Source of the DNA: CAZXPG01 sp964643145
Lineage (GTDB): Bacteria > Pseudomonadota > Alphaproteobacteria > Rickettsiales > Arcanibacteraceae
DNA: 38,313 bases
Direction: 5' to 3'
Assembly (NCBI GenBank): GCA_964643145.1
Contig: CAZXPG010000010.1
Coordinates: forward strand, 1-38,313
The notes under the pieces are model-generated. The model saw only the letters and a list, made by a program, of their open reading frames with translations. It ran no database searches and was not told where the DNA came from. Numbering within the stretch: position 1 is the stretch's first letter; each line of letters opens with the position of its first letter. A program made the translations under genes and the position numbers. This document shows positions 23,989 to 32,184 of this stretch, piece by piece.

Positions 23989-24647
23989 CAGTGGCGCGCT
24001 CCAAAAATTGCCTGCCCCACCCGAATATGCGTGGCCCCCACTGCAAGGGCACAGGCATAATCATGGCTCATCCCCATACTGCAACAGGGAAGATGGTGCC
24101 GTTCTGCCAACGTTCGTAACAACCGGAAATGCGGCAATGGGTCTTCTTCTACCGGTGGGATACACATCACCCCCGTAACCGGAAGCGCTAGCTCTTCTTT
24201 ACAATAACCAATAAAATCATCCGCCTCACTAGGGGAGACGCCTGCTTTCTGCGGCTCTTCCCCGCTATTAACCTGCACATAACACGATGGGCAATGCCCA
24301 TATTTTTCCCTTGCGCTATGAAGTGCCTGTGCTAATTTAGGGCGGTCGAGGGTTTCAATGACATCAAACAGCTTCAAAGCGTCGTGCAGTTTATTGGTTT
24401 GCAGCGGCCCAATCAAGTGAAGTTCGACACCCTGGAACTGCGCCTTGAGCAGCGGCCATTTGGCCTTTGCTTCCTGCACACGGTTTTCGCCAAACACACG
24501 CTGCCCAGCGGCAAGTGCCTCCTCAAGGGCAATAACGGGCTGCTGCTTGCTTACGGCAATAAGCGTAGCCGCAGGGCGGAGAGCTTTAATCTGGCTGTTA
24601 ACCCAGGAAAGCCTGGCGGTAATAGAAGTAAGAAGGGAATCATTCAT
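23988..24647 (-). CDS. yggS: PLP homeostasis protein YggS family
   Basis: From ATG 24647 the product is 219 residues. Lys34 in AVSKQQP is the PLP lysine; GENRVQEA, ELHLIGPLQTNK, VNSGEEPQKAG, GVMCIPP, SMGMSHDYACAL and IRVGQAIFGAR match the alanine-racemase-like YggS/PROSC family. It controls free pyridoxal phosphate and has no known enzymatic reaction. The start lies 1 nt from the start of the divergent ThiE-like gene. It is first in a minus-strand group with surE, RDD and the PhnP-like gene. Confidence 0.94.
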   Translation of the reverse strand: MNDSLLTSITARLSWVNSQIKALRPAATLIAVSKQQPVIALEEALAAGQRVFGENRVQEAKAKWPLLKAQFQGVELHLIGPLQTNKLHDALKLFDVIETLDRPKLAQALHSAREKYGHCPSCYVQVNSGEEPQKAGVSPSEADDFIGYCKEELALPVTGVMCIPPVEEDPLPHFRLLRTLAERHHLPCCSMGMSHDYACALAVGATHIRVGQAIFGARH

Positions 24648-24648
24648 A

Positions 24649-25245
24649 ATGGCAAATCCTAGCATATTCCCCCCCTCAAGGCAACTGCCTCTTCGCCTCC
24701 ACAATAGGCACTTGCCTCCTTATATTGCCATTACCGAAGGCAATACCGGCATCACGCCTCGCCTTCCTATGGGTTCGATAGTTATTTTACGTGGTTATGA
24801 TCTAGCTGATAGAGAACAACGTGCCCTCCAACTGGCCGCCTTATGCAGGAAGAAACGCTGGAAACTGCTGGTAGGAGGCGACCCACAATTAGCCGCCAAG
24901 GTGCGTGCCAGTGGGCTGCATATTCCCGAATGGGCAGCTTTTCATCTCGCCGTCTGGCGGAAACGCCGCCCACATTGGCTGATAACCCTGGCGGCGCATA
25001 TACCTTCCACCGTGGTGCAGGCAGCACGGCTGGGCATGGATGCCGCACTCTATTCCCCTCTATTCCCCACCAGCAGCCACCCTGGAGAGAAAACACTGGG
25101 TGCAACCCTGTTTTCCCGTCTCACCCATAAGAGCCCTGTGGCCGTTTACGCGCTGGGTGGGGTGAATGGTTCTACCATCTTGCAATTAAGACCGTGTCGT
25201 ATCGCCGGAGTTGCCGCACTGGAGATGTTCAGGGAAGAGAGATAA
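24649..25245 (+). CDS. Thiamine phosphate synthase-like protein (ThiE/TenI fold)
   Basis: The 198-residue protein has a TIM-barrel pattern of the ThiE/TenI superfamily: PPYIAITEGN (first strand), GLHIPEWA in place of the usual G-x-H-L-x, SPLFPTSSHPGEKTLG and ALGGVNGSTI. ThiE joins HMP-PP and HET-P, and SP.F.T..HPG is the phosphate-binding loop. The pyrophosphate-binding residues of genuine ThiE are not obvious, so it may be a TenI-like or diverged paralogue. The ATG is 1 nt from the divergent yggS start; a slightly later start is possible, but the first strand must be included. No other thi gene is present. Confidence 0.75.
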   Translation: MANPSIFPPSRQLPLRLHNRHLPPYIAITEGNTGITPRLPMGSIVILRGYDLADREQRALQLAALCRKKRWKLLVGGDPQLAAKVRASGLHIPEWAAFHLAVWRKRRPHWLITLAAHIPSTVVQAARLGMDAALYSPLFPTSSHPGEKTLGATLFSRLTHKSPVAVYALGGVNGSTILQLRPCRIAGVAALEMFREER

Positions 25246-25308
25246 TCGTTTTCTTGCCGAAGAAAAGCTGATATAGTGGGGTGAAGGAAAGATAAAAAGA
25301 GGTGTAAC

Positions 25309-25629
25309 ATGGCAGGTGCAGAAGCAGCGTTCGACCACAATCAGATTATGGTAAATAGCCAGGCTCACAGTCGTATGCAGGGCATGGGCGGAGGTGGGGG
25401 CGGCAACATTGCCCCCGGCAACATCGGAATGCAGCATGATAATGCCATTGAGCACATTAATGCCGTAGCCAATACCGGTACTATTGCCTTTGCCAATCTT
25501 CTGAAAGGCCTCGATCAAGCTAGCCCTCTTAAAGATATGCAGTTTGGTTTGAGCAAACCCCTCCCCTCGCCGGTTCCTGGCCTGGCTGGTGGAAAATCGC
25601 ACGGTATTATGGGTGCGGCACGCGGCTAG
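25309..25629 (+). CDS. Small glycine-rich protein of unknown function (106 aa)
   Basis: I do not recognise this protein. AAGAGG lies before the ATG at good spacing, and TATAGT (25272-25277) could be a -10 box 32 nt upstream of the ATG. The product has a polar His/Gln/Asn-containing start, a six-Gly run (about 27-32) and a short hydrophobic patch (TGTIAFANLLKGL, about 57-69). A Pro/Gly-rich tail closes it. There is no signal peptide or membrane helix, so it is probably flexible and soluble. It ends 8 nt from the stop of the convergent TPR gene. An antisense open frame across it lacks a plausible start signal. Confidence 0.6.
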   Translation: MAGAEAAFDHNQIMVNSQAHSRMQGMGGGGGGNIAPGNIGMQHDNAIEHINAVANTGTIAFANLLKGLDQASPLKDMQFGLSKPLPSPVPGLAGGKSHGIMGAARG

Positions 25630-25637
25630 GGTATCTC

Positions 25638-26531
25638 CTAGCCTCCCAACTTCTGCAAATTCTCCCAGGCGCGCTGATAGTGGGTTGGGCTGCTGCTCAG
25701 GGCTTTCTTCAGGTATTTTTGCGCCTCAGCCTTGTCATTGGCAAGCATAGCATACACCCCGAGATTATTATAGATAGCAGCCTGCACCAGATAGGGCTTC
25801 AGTGTTTTTTCGGCGGCAGTGGTGCGCCCACCCAGCCCATAGACCAGCGCCAGGTTAAGATCGACCTGCTGCCGTTCTGCCGAGCCCTTCGCCAGGGAAT
25901 TAGACGCTTGTTCAAGCGGTGCATAGGCTTGCTTCACCTTGCCTTCAAATGCCAGTGAGAGCCCCATATTATTCAGCACGGCCACATTATTATTGCTCAG
26001 TTGCAATGCCACTTTATAATATTCCATTGCCTCTTTCGAGCGGCCCGTCAGTGCCAGTGCCACAGCTAAGCCGTTAATACTGCGCCAGCGCGTACCGTCC
26101 TGGTTTAACACCAACGTGAAGGCTTTTACCGCCTCGTCAAAATTACCTTGCTGGACATGACTCAACCCCCTCCCCTCCATAGCATCCAGCCAATCTTTAT
26201 CGCCTGTTTTAGATGCGTCTACCAGTTTACTATAAACATCCTGAGCTTTGGCGACTTCCCCCTTTAAGCGCAAACTATCGGCCAGGCCAAGCTGATAGGC
26301 CCTATTGTCGGGGTGATCCGCCACTAGTTGGTTATAGATGGTAAGTGCCTTGACATAATCGCGCTTTTCGACACTTTCTTTCGCCTGTTTTGCCTGGGTT
26401 TCCTGGAGTGAGTCTACCTTTGGCCCCTCCATTTTCTTGACGGTTTCTGCAAAACTCTCTGCTGGGCTTTTAAGCGAACTACAGGCAGCAAGCGATAACA
26501 CTACCAGTAGCAACAACACTCTATACATCAT
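25638..26531 (-). CDS. TPR-repeat lipoprotein, TadD-like
   Basis: The 297-residue protein has a lipoprotein signal ending LSLAAC (Cys17), so it is likely anchored in the envelope. About six tetratricopeptide repeats follow (from residue 50 or so), with patterns such as DYVKALTIYNQLVADHPDN and AVLNNMGLSLAFEGKVKQA. It resembles TadD-type pilus assembly proteins and general TPR adaptors, which hold partner proteins in the periplasm. Its ATG overlaps the hemA stop (ATGA). The partner could be a pilus (see the prepilin pair at 2459-5250) or unrelated. Confidence 0.85.
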   Translation of the reverse strand: MMYRVLLLLVVLSLAACSSLKSPAESFAETVKKMEGPKVDSLQETQAKQAKESVEKRDYVKALTIYNQLVADHPDNRAYQLGLADSLRLKGEVAKAQDVYSKLVDASKTGDKDWLDAMEGRGLSHVQQGNFDEAVKAFTLVLNQDGTRWRSINGLAVALALTGRSKEAMEYYKVALQLSNNNVAVLNNMGLSLAFEGKVKQAYAPLEQASNSLAKGSAERQQVDLNLALVYGLGGRTTAAEKTLKPYLVQAAIYNNLGVYAMLANDKAEAQKYLKKALSSSPTHYQRAWENLQKLGG

Positions 26532-27739
26532 GCGGCTTCCGCTATCCTGAGATTAAGTTGAGCAAACACACTTTTCAGTGCTTGCACTAATCTATCAATC
26601 ATCGCATCACTATGCAGCGGGCTTGGCGTAATGCGCAGCCGTTCCGTACCGCGTGGCACGGTGGGGTAATTGATATGCTGGACAAAAATATGGAACTGCT
26701 CCAGCAGCATTTCCGAAGCCTGGCGGCACAACACCGGATCGCCAATTATGATGGGTATAATATGGCTTTTATTTGGCATCACGTCGATACCTGCTTCCGC
26801 CAGCGCCGCTTTCAGTTTCCACACCCTGTCCTGATGTTGGAGACGTTCAGTCTGGCTGGTTTTCAAGTGCCGGATGCTGGCACGGCTGGCAGCAGCCAGC
26901 GCCGGAGGCATGGCGGTGGTAAAAATAAAGCCAGAAGCATAGCTGCGGATTGCATCAATTACTACTGCATTACCGGTGACATAGCCTCCCATCACCCCAA
27001 AAGCTTTCCCTAAAGTGCCTTGAATAATATCGACACGTTCTGCCACCCCGTCATGCTCAGAAATCCCACCACCGCGTGCGCCATACATCCCCACTGCATG
27101 TACTTCATCCAGGTAGGTAAGGGCGTTATAGCGTTTCGCCAGGTCACATATTGCAGCAATCGGGGCAATATCACCATCCATGGAATAGAGTGATTCAAAT
27201 GCAATGATTTTAGGCCGCCGAATATCGACGGATTTTAGCAACAACTCCAGATGCACTACATCATTATGACGGAAAATCTGTTTCTCCACCCGACTGTTAC
27301 GAATGCCCTCAATCATTGAGGCATGGTTAGACTGGTCAGAAAACACCACACAGTCAGGCAATAGCCGCGCCAGGGTGGAAAGTGCCGCCTCATTGGCAGT
27401 ATAGCCGGAGGTAAAAGCCAGTGCCGCCTCTTTGCTGTGCAAATCCGCCAACTCTTCTTCAAGCAACACCAGCGCATGGTTATTACCGCTGATATTGCGC
27501 GTGCCGCCCGCTCCAACCCCCATAGTGCGCGTGGCATCAATGGCGGCTTCAATCACCGCAGGATGCTGCCCCATGCCTAAATAATCATTACTGCACCATA
27601 ATGTTACATCCTGCTTACCGGAATAATTACGCGCAAGCGGAAACTGTCCAACACACCGCCCCACATCAATAAAGCGGCGATAGCGACCCTCAGCTTTTAG
27701 GTTAGTAATCGCTTGGGTAAAGAAATGATCATAATTCAT
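26528..27739 (-). CDS. hemA: 5-aminolevulinate synthase
   Basis: From ATG 27739 the product is 403 residues, with the alpha-oxoamine synthase fold: CSNDYLGMGQHP, GAGGTRNISG, FSDQSNHASMI, YLDEVHAVGMYG and the PLP lysine in GTLGKAFG (Lys245). It condenses glycine and succinyl-CoA to 5-aminolevulinate, the C4 route to heme, characteristic of Alphaproteobacteria and mitochondria. Its start overlaps the ctaA end by 11 bp and its stop overlaps the TPR gene. Co-translation of the first heme step with heme A synthase suggests matched supply for the terminal oxidase. Confidence 0.97.
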   Translation of the reverse strand: MNYDHFFTQAITNLKAEGRYRRFIDVGRCVGQFPLARNYSGKQDVTLWCSNDYLGMGQHPAVIEAAIDATRTMGVGAGGTRNISGNNHALVLLEEELADLHSKEAALAFTSGYTANEAALSTLARLLPDCVVFSDQSNHASMIEGIRNSRVEKQIFRHNDVVHLELLLKSVDIRRPKIIAFESLYSMDGDIAPIAAICDLAKRYNALTYLDEVHAVGMYGARGGGISEHDGVAERVDIIQGTLGKAFGVMGGYVTGNAVVIDAIRSYASGFIFTTAMPPALAAASRASIRHLKTSQTERLQHQDRVWKLKAALAEAGIDVMPNKSHIIPIIIGDPVLCRQASEMLLEQFHIFVQHINYPTVPRGTERLRITPSPLHSDAMIDRLVQALKSVFAQLNLRIAEAA

Positions 27740-28763
27740 AATGTGGTTTACCTGGATAGGTTTGTCTATACAGACAGTAGAGACTGAGCACAAGAAGCAC
27801 CACCGCTCCTGCCTGATGCAATGAAGCAAGCGCTACTGGAACGTGGGCAAGCAATGTCATTATTCCTAGCGTTACCTGAATTATTAACATAGTAATAAGA
27901 AAATTAACAGCTTTTTTAAGCATTGGCGCATAATTATAATATTGTACCCTTACCCACAGGCTGATAATGAGTGCGGCCAGCACTAAAGCAGATAAACGAT
28001 GGATGAACTGCACGGTGGTAACATTCTCTACTATATTGCTATACCACGGTTCCATAATCCACATACCTTTAGGCACCAATCGCCCATCCATTAAAGGAAA
28101 GGTATTATAAATCAACCCTGCATGTAACCCTGCCACAAAGGCACCAGTGACTGACTGGAACAACACCATCACCGGCACCAGGAGCGTATGCAACCTTCCT
28201 TGCATCTTGGTTGTATTTTCACCAAACCAGGCATGGAACATAGCCCAGCATAATAGTGCCTCAATCACCAGCGCTGTGCCCAAATGTAATGCCAGCCGGT
28301 AGTGGCTAACGTGCGGGTCGTGCTGCAAACCACTTTTTACCATATACCAACCTATCACCCCCTGCACGCCACCTAACAGGAAAATTACGCCCAATCGCCG
28401 CACTACCGGCTTTTCCAACTGCCGCTTCCAGACAAAATAAAGGAGCGGTATTAAAAACACTGCTCCAGCTAACCTTCCTAGCAGCCGGTGGACATATTCC
28501 AGAAAGAAAATAGATTTAAACTCCTCCAGGTTCATGCCATGGTTGACCAGCTTATATTCTGGCGTCTGCTTGTATTTAGCAAATTCCTCCTGCCAGGCCA
28601 TCTCACCTAAGGGGGGGATAATACCGCTCACCGGTTTCCACTCCACAATTGACAAGCCCGATTCCGTCAATCGCGTTAATCCACCAATTACCACCATTAA
28701 AAAAACCATGAAACTACAGAGCGCTAACCAGAACGCCACCGGCTTTGCATGAAGAGAAGACAT
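27729..28763 (-). CDS. ctaA: Heme A synthase CtaA/COX15
   Basis: This 344-residue protein with about eight membrane helices matches the COX15-type heme A synthase: GGLTRLTESGLSIVEWKP, EYVHRLLGR with a heme-ligand His, HYRLALHLGTAL, FVAGLHAGLIYNTFPLMDG, VQFIHRLSAL and ASLHQAGAV. It oxidises the C8 methyl of heme O in making heme A for aa3-type cytochrome oxidase. AGGA precedes the ATG. It is first in the ctaA-hemA-TPR unit. The 70 bp to the divergent oxidase-like gene must hold both promoters. Confidence 0.96.
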   Translation of the reverse strand: MSSLHAKPVAFWLALCSFMVFLMVVIGGLTRLTESGLSIVEWKPVSGIIPPLGEMAWQEEFAKYKQTPEYKLVNHGMNLEEFKSIFFLEYVHRLLGRLAGAVFLIPLLYFVWKRQLEKPVVRRLGVIFLLGGVQGVIGWYMVKSGLQHDPHVSHYRLALHLGTALVIEALLCWAMFHAWFGENTTKMQGRLHTLLVPVMVLFQSVTGAFVAGLHAGLIYNTFPLMDGRLVPKGMWIMEPWYSNIVENVTTVQFIHRLSALVLAALIISLWVRVQYYNYAPMLKKAVNFLITMLIIQVTLGIMTLLAHVPVALASLHQAGAVVLLVLSLYCLYRQTYPGKPHYEL

Positions 28764-28833
28764 TATTTCCTACCAATTCCCGTTTTTATGGATTATATAT
28801 TTCTAGACTCCAGAAATGAAATACAGGACATGC

Positions 28834-30186
28834 ATGACATCTACACCTTATTTATCTATTACTCTACCAAAAACTGACATGCAACAGGTCACAAAATGCT
28901 GGTTGGTGCTAGGGGTAACTGCATTGGCACTGGCGGGTATACTCTCCATTTTGCTAGTAATGCTGCGCACGCCAGGGGTGGAGGCAATGATACCGTTCCA
29001 CGATTTTTTCCATACAGCACTGGTGGCGCATGTCGATCTTTCTGTGCTGGTGTGGATGCTCTCGATCGGTGGGCTGTTATGGAGCATTATCACCCATCCA
29101 CGTTATTATACCCTATCCTTTGCCGCTGTTATCATCACTATGATAGGCACGTTGCTCATTGCTCTTACTCCCTTTACTGGAGATAGCGGCCCGCTGATGA
29201 ATAACTACATTCCGGTATTGCAACGCCTGCCATTTTTCCTGGGGTTGGCCTGTGTGGCTTGCGGGGTCTTGTTCCAGGTGAGTGCCTGTATTCTCAGCTA
29301 TGGCTATAATCCCGCTTCTGGCAGGGATATATTACTGAAACAGGCTGGCATTTATGTCTCTGCTGTAATTACTGCCATTGCATTTTTATGCTTTATTCTC
29401 TCCACCATCCAACTTCAGCCCTTGCCTATACTGAATATTCAATATTTCTACGAACAGCTATTTTGGGGCGGTGGCCATATATTGCAGATCACCTATACCC
29501 AGCTCACCATGGTGGTATGGCTGCTGCTTGCCGGTGCTGCCGGTGTGCAGGTGGTCTTGCGTGAACGGTCATTGCATATGCTGCTTACCTTAAACCTAAT
29601 TGTGGCACTACCCTCGCCATTCCTCTATCTGGTTCATGGGATCGATACGCCGGAACATCGTGAATTTTTTACTGACCAGATGCGCTATATGGGAGGTACA
29701 GCGGCAGCACTTATTGGCATCATGCTTGCTATCCATCTCATCCGCCAGTGGCGCAATCTTATTACCACCCCAGCCACGGTTGCTCTCTGTTGTTCGCTGG
29801 CACTCTTTGCTATGGGCGGCATTCTTGGCCATATGATCCAGGGCATTAATGTAACCATCCCTGCCCATTATCATGGCTCAATTGTAGGAATTTCGCTGGC
29901 CTTTATGGGACTTATCTATTATATAGCTCCCCAGCTCGGTTTTGGCCGGATAGACAGCAAGATGGCCTTCTGGCAACCCATTGTCTATGCAGGCGGCCAG
30001 TTCCTGCATATTTCCGGCCTGGCGTGGTCGGGCGGCTATGGCGCACTGCGGAAAACTCCCGGTGCCATGCTGAGCCCCGAAGCCAAGGCAGGAATGGCAT
30101 TAATGGGGATGGGCGGATTGATTGCCATTATTGGCGGCATTATGTTTGTACTGGTGGCACTCAGGGCGATCAGAACTAAAAAATAA
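28834..30186 (+). CDS. Divergent heme-copper-oxidase subunit I-like membrane protein
   Basis: From ATG 28834 (CAGGA upstream; ATG 28816 is an alternative) this is about 450 residues with roughly 12 membrane helices. Relics of subunit I are visible: FHTALVAHVDLSVLVW in helix II, WGGGHILQ in helix VI and AHYHGSIVG in helix X, where HYH fits the high-spin and low-spin heme ligands. The usual CuB His-His motif of helix VII instead reads LVHGIDTPEHREFF, with one His replaced by Val, and the Tyr four residues after the helix VI His is absent. It resembles cbb3/NOR-type subunits more than aa3. No subunit II or III is adjacent. It may be an atypical oxidase, a NO-handling protein or a heme-binding relative. 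folE follows 23 nt later. Confidence 0.75.
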   Translation: MTSTPYLSITLPKTDMQQVTKCWLVLGVTALALAGILSILLVMLRTPGVEAMIPFHDFFHTALVAHVDLSVLVWMLSIGGLLWSIITHPRYYTLSFAAVIITMIGTLLIALTPFTGDSGPLMNNYIPVLQRLPFFLGLACVACGVLFQVSACILSYGYNPASGRDILLKQAGIYVSAVITAIAFLCFILSTIQLQPLPILNIQYFYEQLFWGGGHILQITYTQLTMVVWLLLAGAAGVQVVLRERSLHMLLTLNLIVALPSPFLYLVHGIDTPEHREFFTDQMRYMGGTAAALIGIMLAIHLIRQWRNLITTPATVALCCSLALFAMGGILGHMIQGINVTIPAHYHGSIVGISLAFMGLIYYIAPQLGFGRIDSKMAFWQPIVYAGGQFLHISGLAWSGGYGALRKTPGAMLSPEAKAGMALMGMGGLIAIIGGIMFVLVALRAIRTKK

Positions 30187-30209
30187 CCACTCTATTATTA
30201 AGACACACC

Positions 30210-30815
30210 ATGACCAAAAAAATAGAAAGACCTACGCGTGAAGAAGCGGAAGAAGCGGTTCGCACCTTAATACGCTGGGCAGGAGATACGCCTGAACGGG
30301 AAGGGTTGCTTGAAACGCCTAAGCGTGTGGTAAAGAGCTATGAAGAATTTTTCAAAGGCTATCACAGCGATCCGGTGGAAATGCTGAAAAAAACCTTCAG
30401 CGAAATTGAGGGTTATGATGAAATGATCGTGCTGAAAGGCATCCGGCTGGAATCTTATTGCGAGCATCATATCGTGCCTATTATTGGCAAAGTCACCGTC
30501 GCCTATCTGCCTGATAAACGAGTGGTGGGCATCAGCAAGCTGGTGCGGATTGTGGATACTTACGCAAAACGCTTGCAAATCCAAGAAAAATTGACGGCAC
30601 AAATCGGCAATACGATCAATGAGGTACTGCAACCAAAAGGCGTGGCCGTGGTGATTGAAGCCAGCCATCAATGTATGAGCACACGTGGGGTGCATAAGGC
30701 AGGGGTATTGATGCAAACCAGCCATATGCTAGGCTGTTTTCGCGATAATGACCAACGTAGGCAGGAATTCTTCCATCTGTTGCATTCCCCCGGACAAGAC
30801 CACAACCTAGTATAA
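30210..30815 (+). CDS. folE: GTP cyclohydrolase I
   Basis: The 201-residue protein carries the family motifs ETPKRV, ESYCEHH (Zn ligands Cys84 and His87), VVGISKLVRIVD, the basic TYAKRLQIQE and SHQCMSTRG (Zn ligand Cys155). It converts GTP to 7,8-dihydroneopterin triphosphate, the entry to folate (and queuosine precursors). The Shine-Dalgarno is weak, but the start fits the family. It lies 23 nt after the oxidase-like gene and is probably co-transcribed with it. Confidence 0.97.
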   Translation: MTKKIERPTREEAEEAVRTLIRWAGDTPEREGLLETPKRVVKSYEEFFKGYHSDPVEMLKKTFSEIEGYDEMIVLKGIRLESYCEHHIVPIIGKVTVAYLPDKRVVGISKLVRIVDTYAKRLQIQEKLTAQIGNTINEVLQPKGVAVVIEASHQCMSTRGVHKAGVLMQTSHMLGCFRDNDQRRQEFFHLLHSPGQDHNLV

Positions 30816-30936
30816 CTGAAAAGCATGAAATCCCCCCCTTACAATAGGAATTGTCTGCAAAAAAGCTTTACTTCTCCCTAAAAACTTGTTTATCTCTATG
30901 AATTGCAAGTATTTTCATGCAGAGGTAAACGATCGT

Positions 30937-32184
30937 ATGGCTGCCAGTAAAAAGCTCATTCTCCTTCGGAAGGAAGCAACCATGTTGCTAGTAGCTGTTT
31001 TTGTCCTGCTGCTTGCTTTTGCGGGTATATTCCTCACAGCGCTCTATCACTTTCAGATGGACGGGCTTTCTCCTCATATCGATGAGGCTACTATTGCCTT
31101 GCTTGATAACAAACTTGAACCCCTTGCTTCCAGCACATCCTTCACCGCAACATTCTCTCCCGATATACTACAAGAGATAAGCAAGCGACAGAAAGCAGGC
31201 GAGATGCACGGGGCACTCACCTCCTTCACCTCCCCCCCCTCAGGGCAGGCTATCGCCTATCATACCTTGCCAGATAACAACTATACGCTTATTACTTCCC
31301 ACGATATACAAACGGGAAACTTGCATATGCAACGCTATTTCTTCTGGGGCATGTCGGGGTTCCTGCTCTGTGGTGGCCTGCTCTTAACCTTAATGGCATT
31401 TCTGATTCGCCAGCGTATTGTTCATTCCCTAAGCGCGCTTATTGAAACCACGGAAATGACCGAAAGTGCCGAACGCGCTAAATCAGAGTTCCTTGCTTGT
31501 GTCAGCCACGAACTGCGCACCCCCCTTAACGCTGTGATCGGCTATTCTGAAATGCTGAAAGAAGAGGTATTTGGCACGCTTGGCAACCCGAAATATCAAG
31601 AATATGCAGAGAATATTCATACTTCCGGCAGTCATCTGCTGAGAATGATCAATGACATATTGGAAATTTCCCGTGCGGAAGCAGGTGCTATTACGCTCCA
31701 TAAAAACGATGTGATTGTGAGTGCTTTAGTGAATGCATGTATTAGTGCGCTAGAGGCTGACGCTAAACAGAATGGCGTAGAAATTGTCGCCAAGATGAAC
31801 CAGAAAAGCGATATTATCCATGCTGATGCAGCAAAATTGCAACAGGCGGTCATGCATATCATTTCCAATGCCGTTAAATTTACCCCTGCCGGTGGCACTA
31901 TTCAGGTGCATGTCAACACCAAGGCTGATGACCTGCTGATTATTCAGGTGGAAGATACCGGCGTGGGCATGTCGGATGAAGAACTGGCCAAAGCCATGCA
32001 AGGCTATTTTTCCCAGGTGGATAGCGGCCTTGACCGCCGCTTTGAAGGAATGGGGCTGGGGCTTTCCTTTGCACGCAAGCTGGTAGAACTGCATGGCGGC
32101 ACATTAATTGTAGAAAGCATCAAGCATAAAGGCACAACGGTCGCTATGTCGCTGCCTTCAGACAGCGCAACTATCCCTGTTTAG
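30937..32184 (+). CDS. Sensor histidine kinase, DivJ/PleC-like core
   Basis: From ATG 30937 (AGAGG upstream; TTG 30886 and ATG 30898 are weaker) the product is 415 residues: TM1 (about 15-37), an extracytoplasmic region (about 38-133), TM2 (about 134-157), HisKA with His191 (SHELRTPLNAV) and HATPase with NAVKFTP, DTGVGM and GMGLGLSFA. The segment GYSEMLKEEVFGTLGNPKY and the following HLLRMINDILEISRAEAG match the dimerisation domain shared by PleC, DivJ and PdhS, which signals to DivK in the alphaproteobacterial cell-cycle network. No regulator is adjacent. Its end overlaps pyrF by 14 bp. Confidence 0.9.
   Translation: MAASKKLILLRKEATMLLVAVFVLLLAFAGIFLTALYHFQMDGLSPHIDEATIALLDNKLEPLASSTSFTATFSPDILQEISKRQKAGEMHGALTSFTSPPSGQAIAYHTLPDNNYTLITSHDIQTGNLHMQRYFFWGMSGFLLCGGLLLTLMAFLIRQRIVHSLSALIETTEMTESAERAKSEFLACVSHELRTPLNAVIGYSEMLKEEVFGTLGNPKYQEYAENIHTSGSHLLRMINDILEISRAEAGAITLHKNDVIVSALVNACISALEADAKQNGVEIVAKMNQKSDIIHADAAKLQQAVMHIISNAVKFTPAGGTIQVHVNTKADDLLIIQVEDTGVGMSDEELAKAMQGYFSQVDSGLDRRFEGMGLGLSFARKLVELHGGTLIVESIKHKGTTVAMSLPSDSATIPV

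Noticed and set aside
25186..25602. Minus-strand frame across the glycine-rich gene
   Set aside because: It spans an intergenic gap and two opposing genes, with no ribosome site; the plus-strand frame has a good one.
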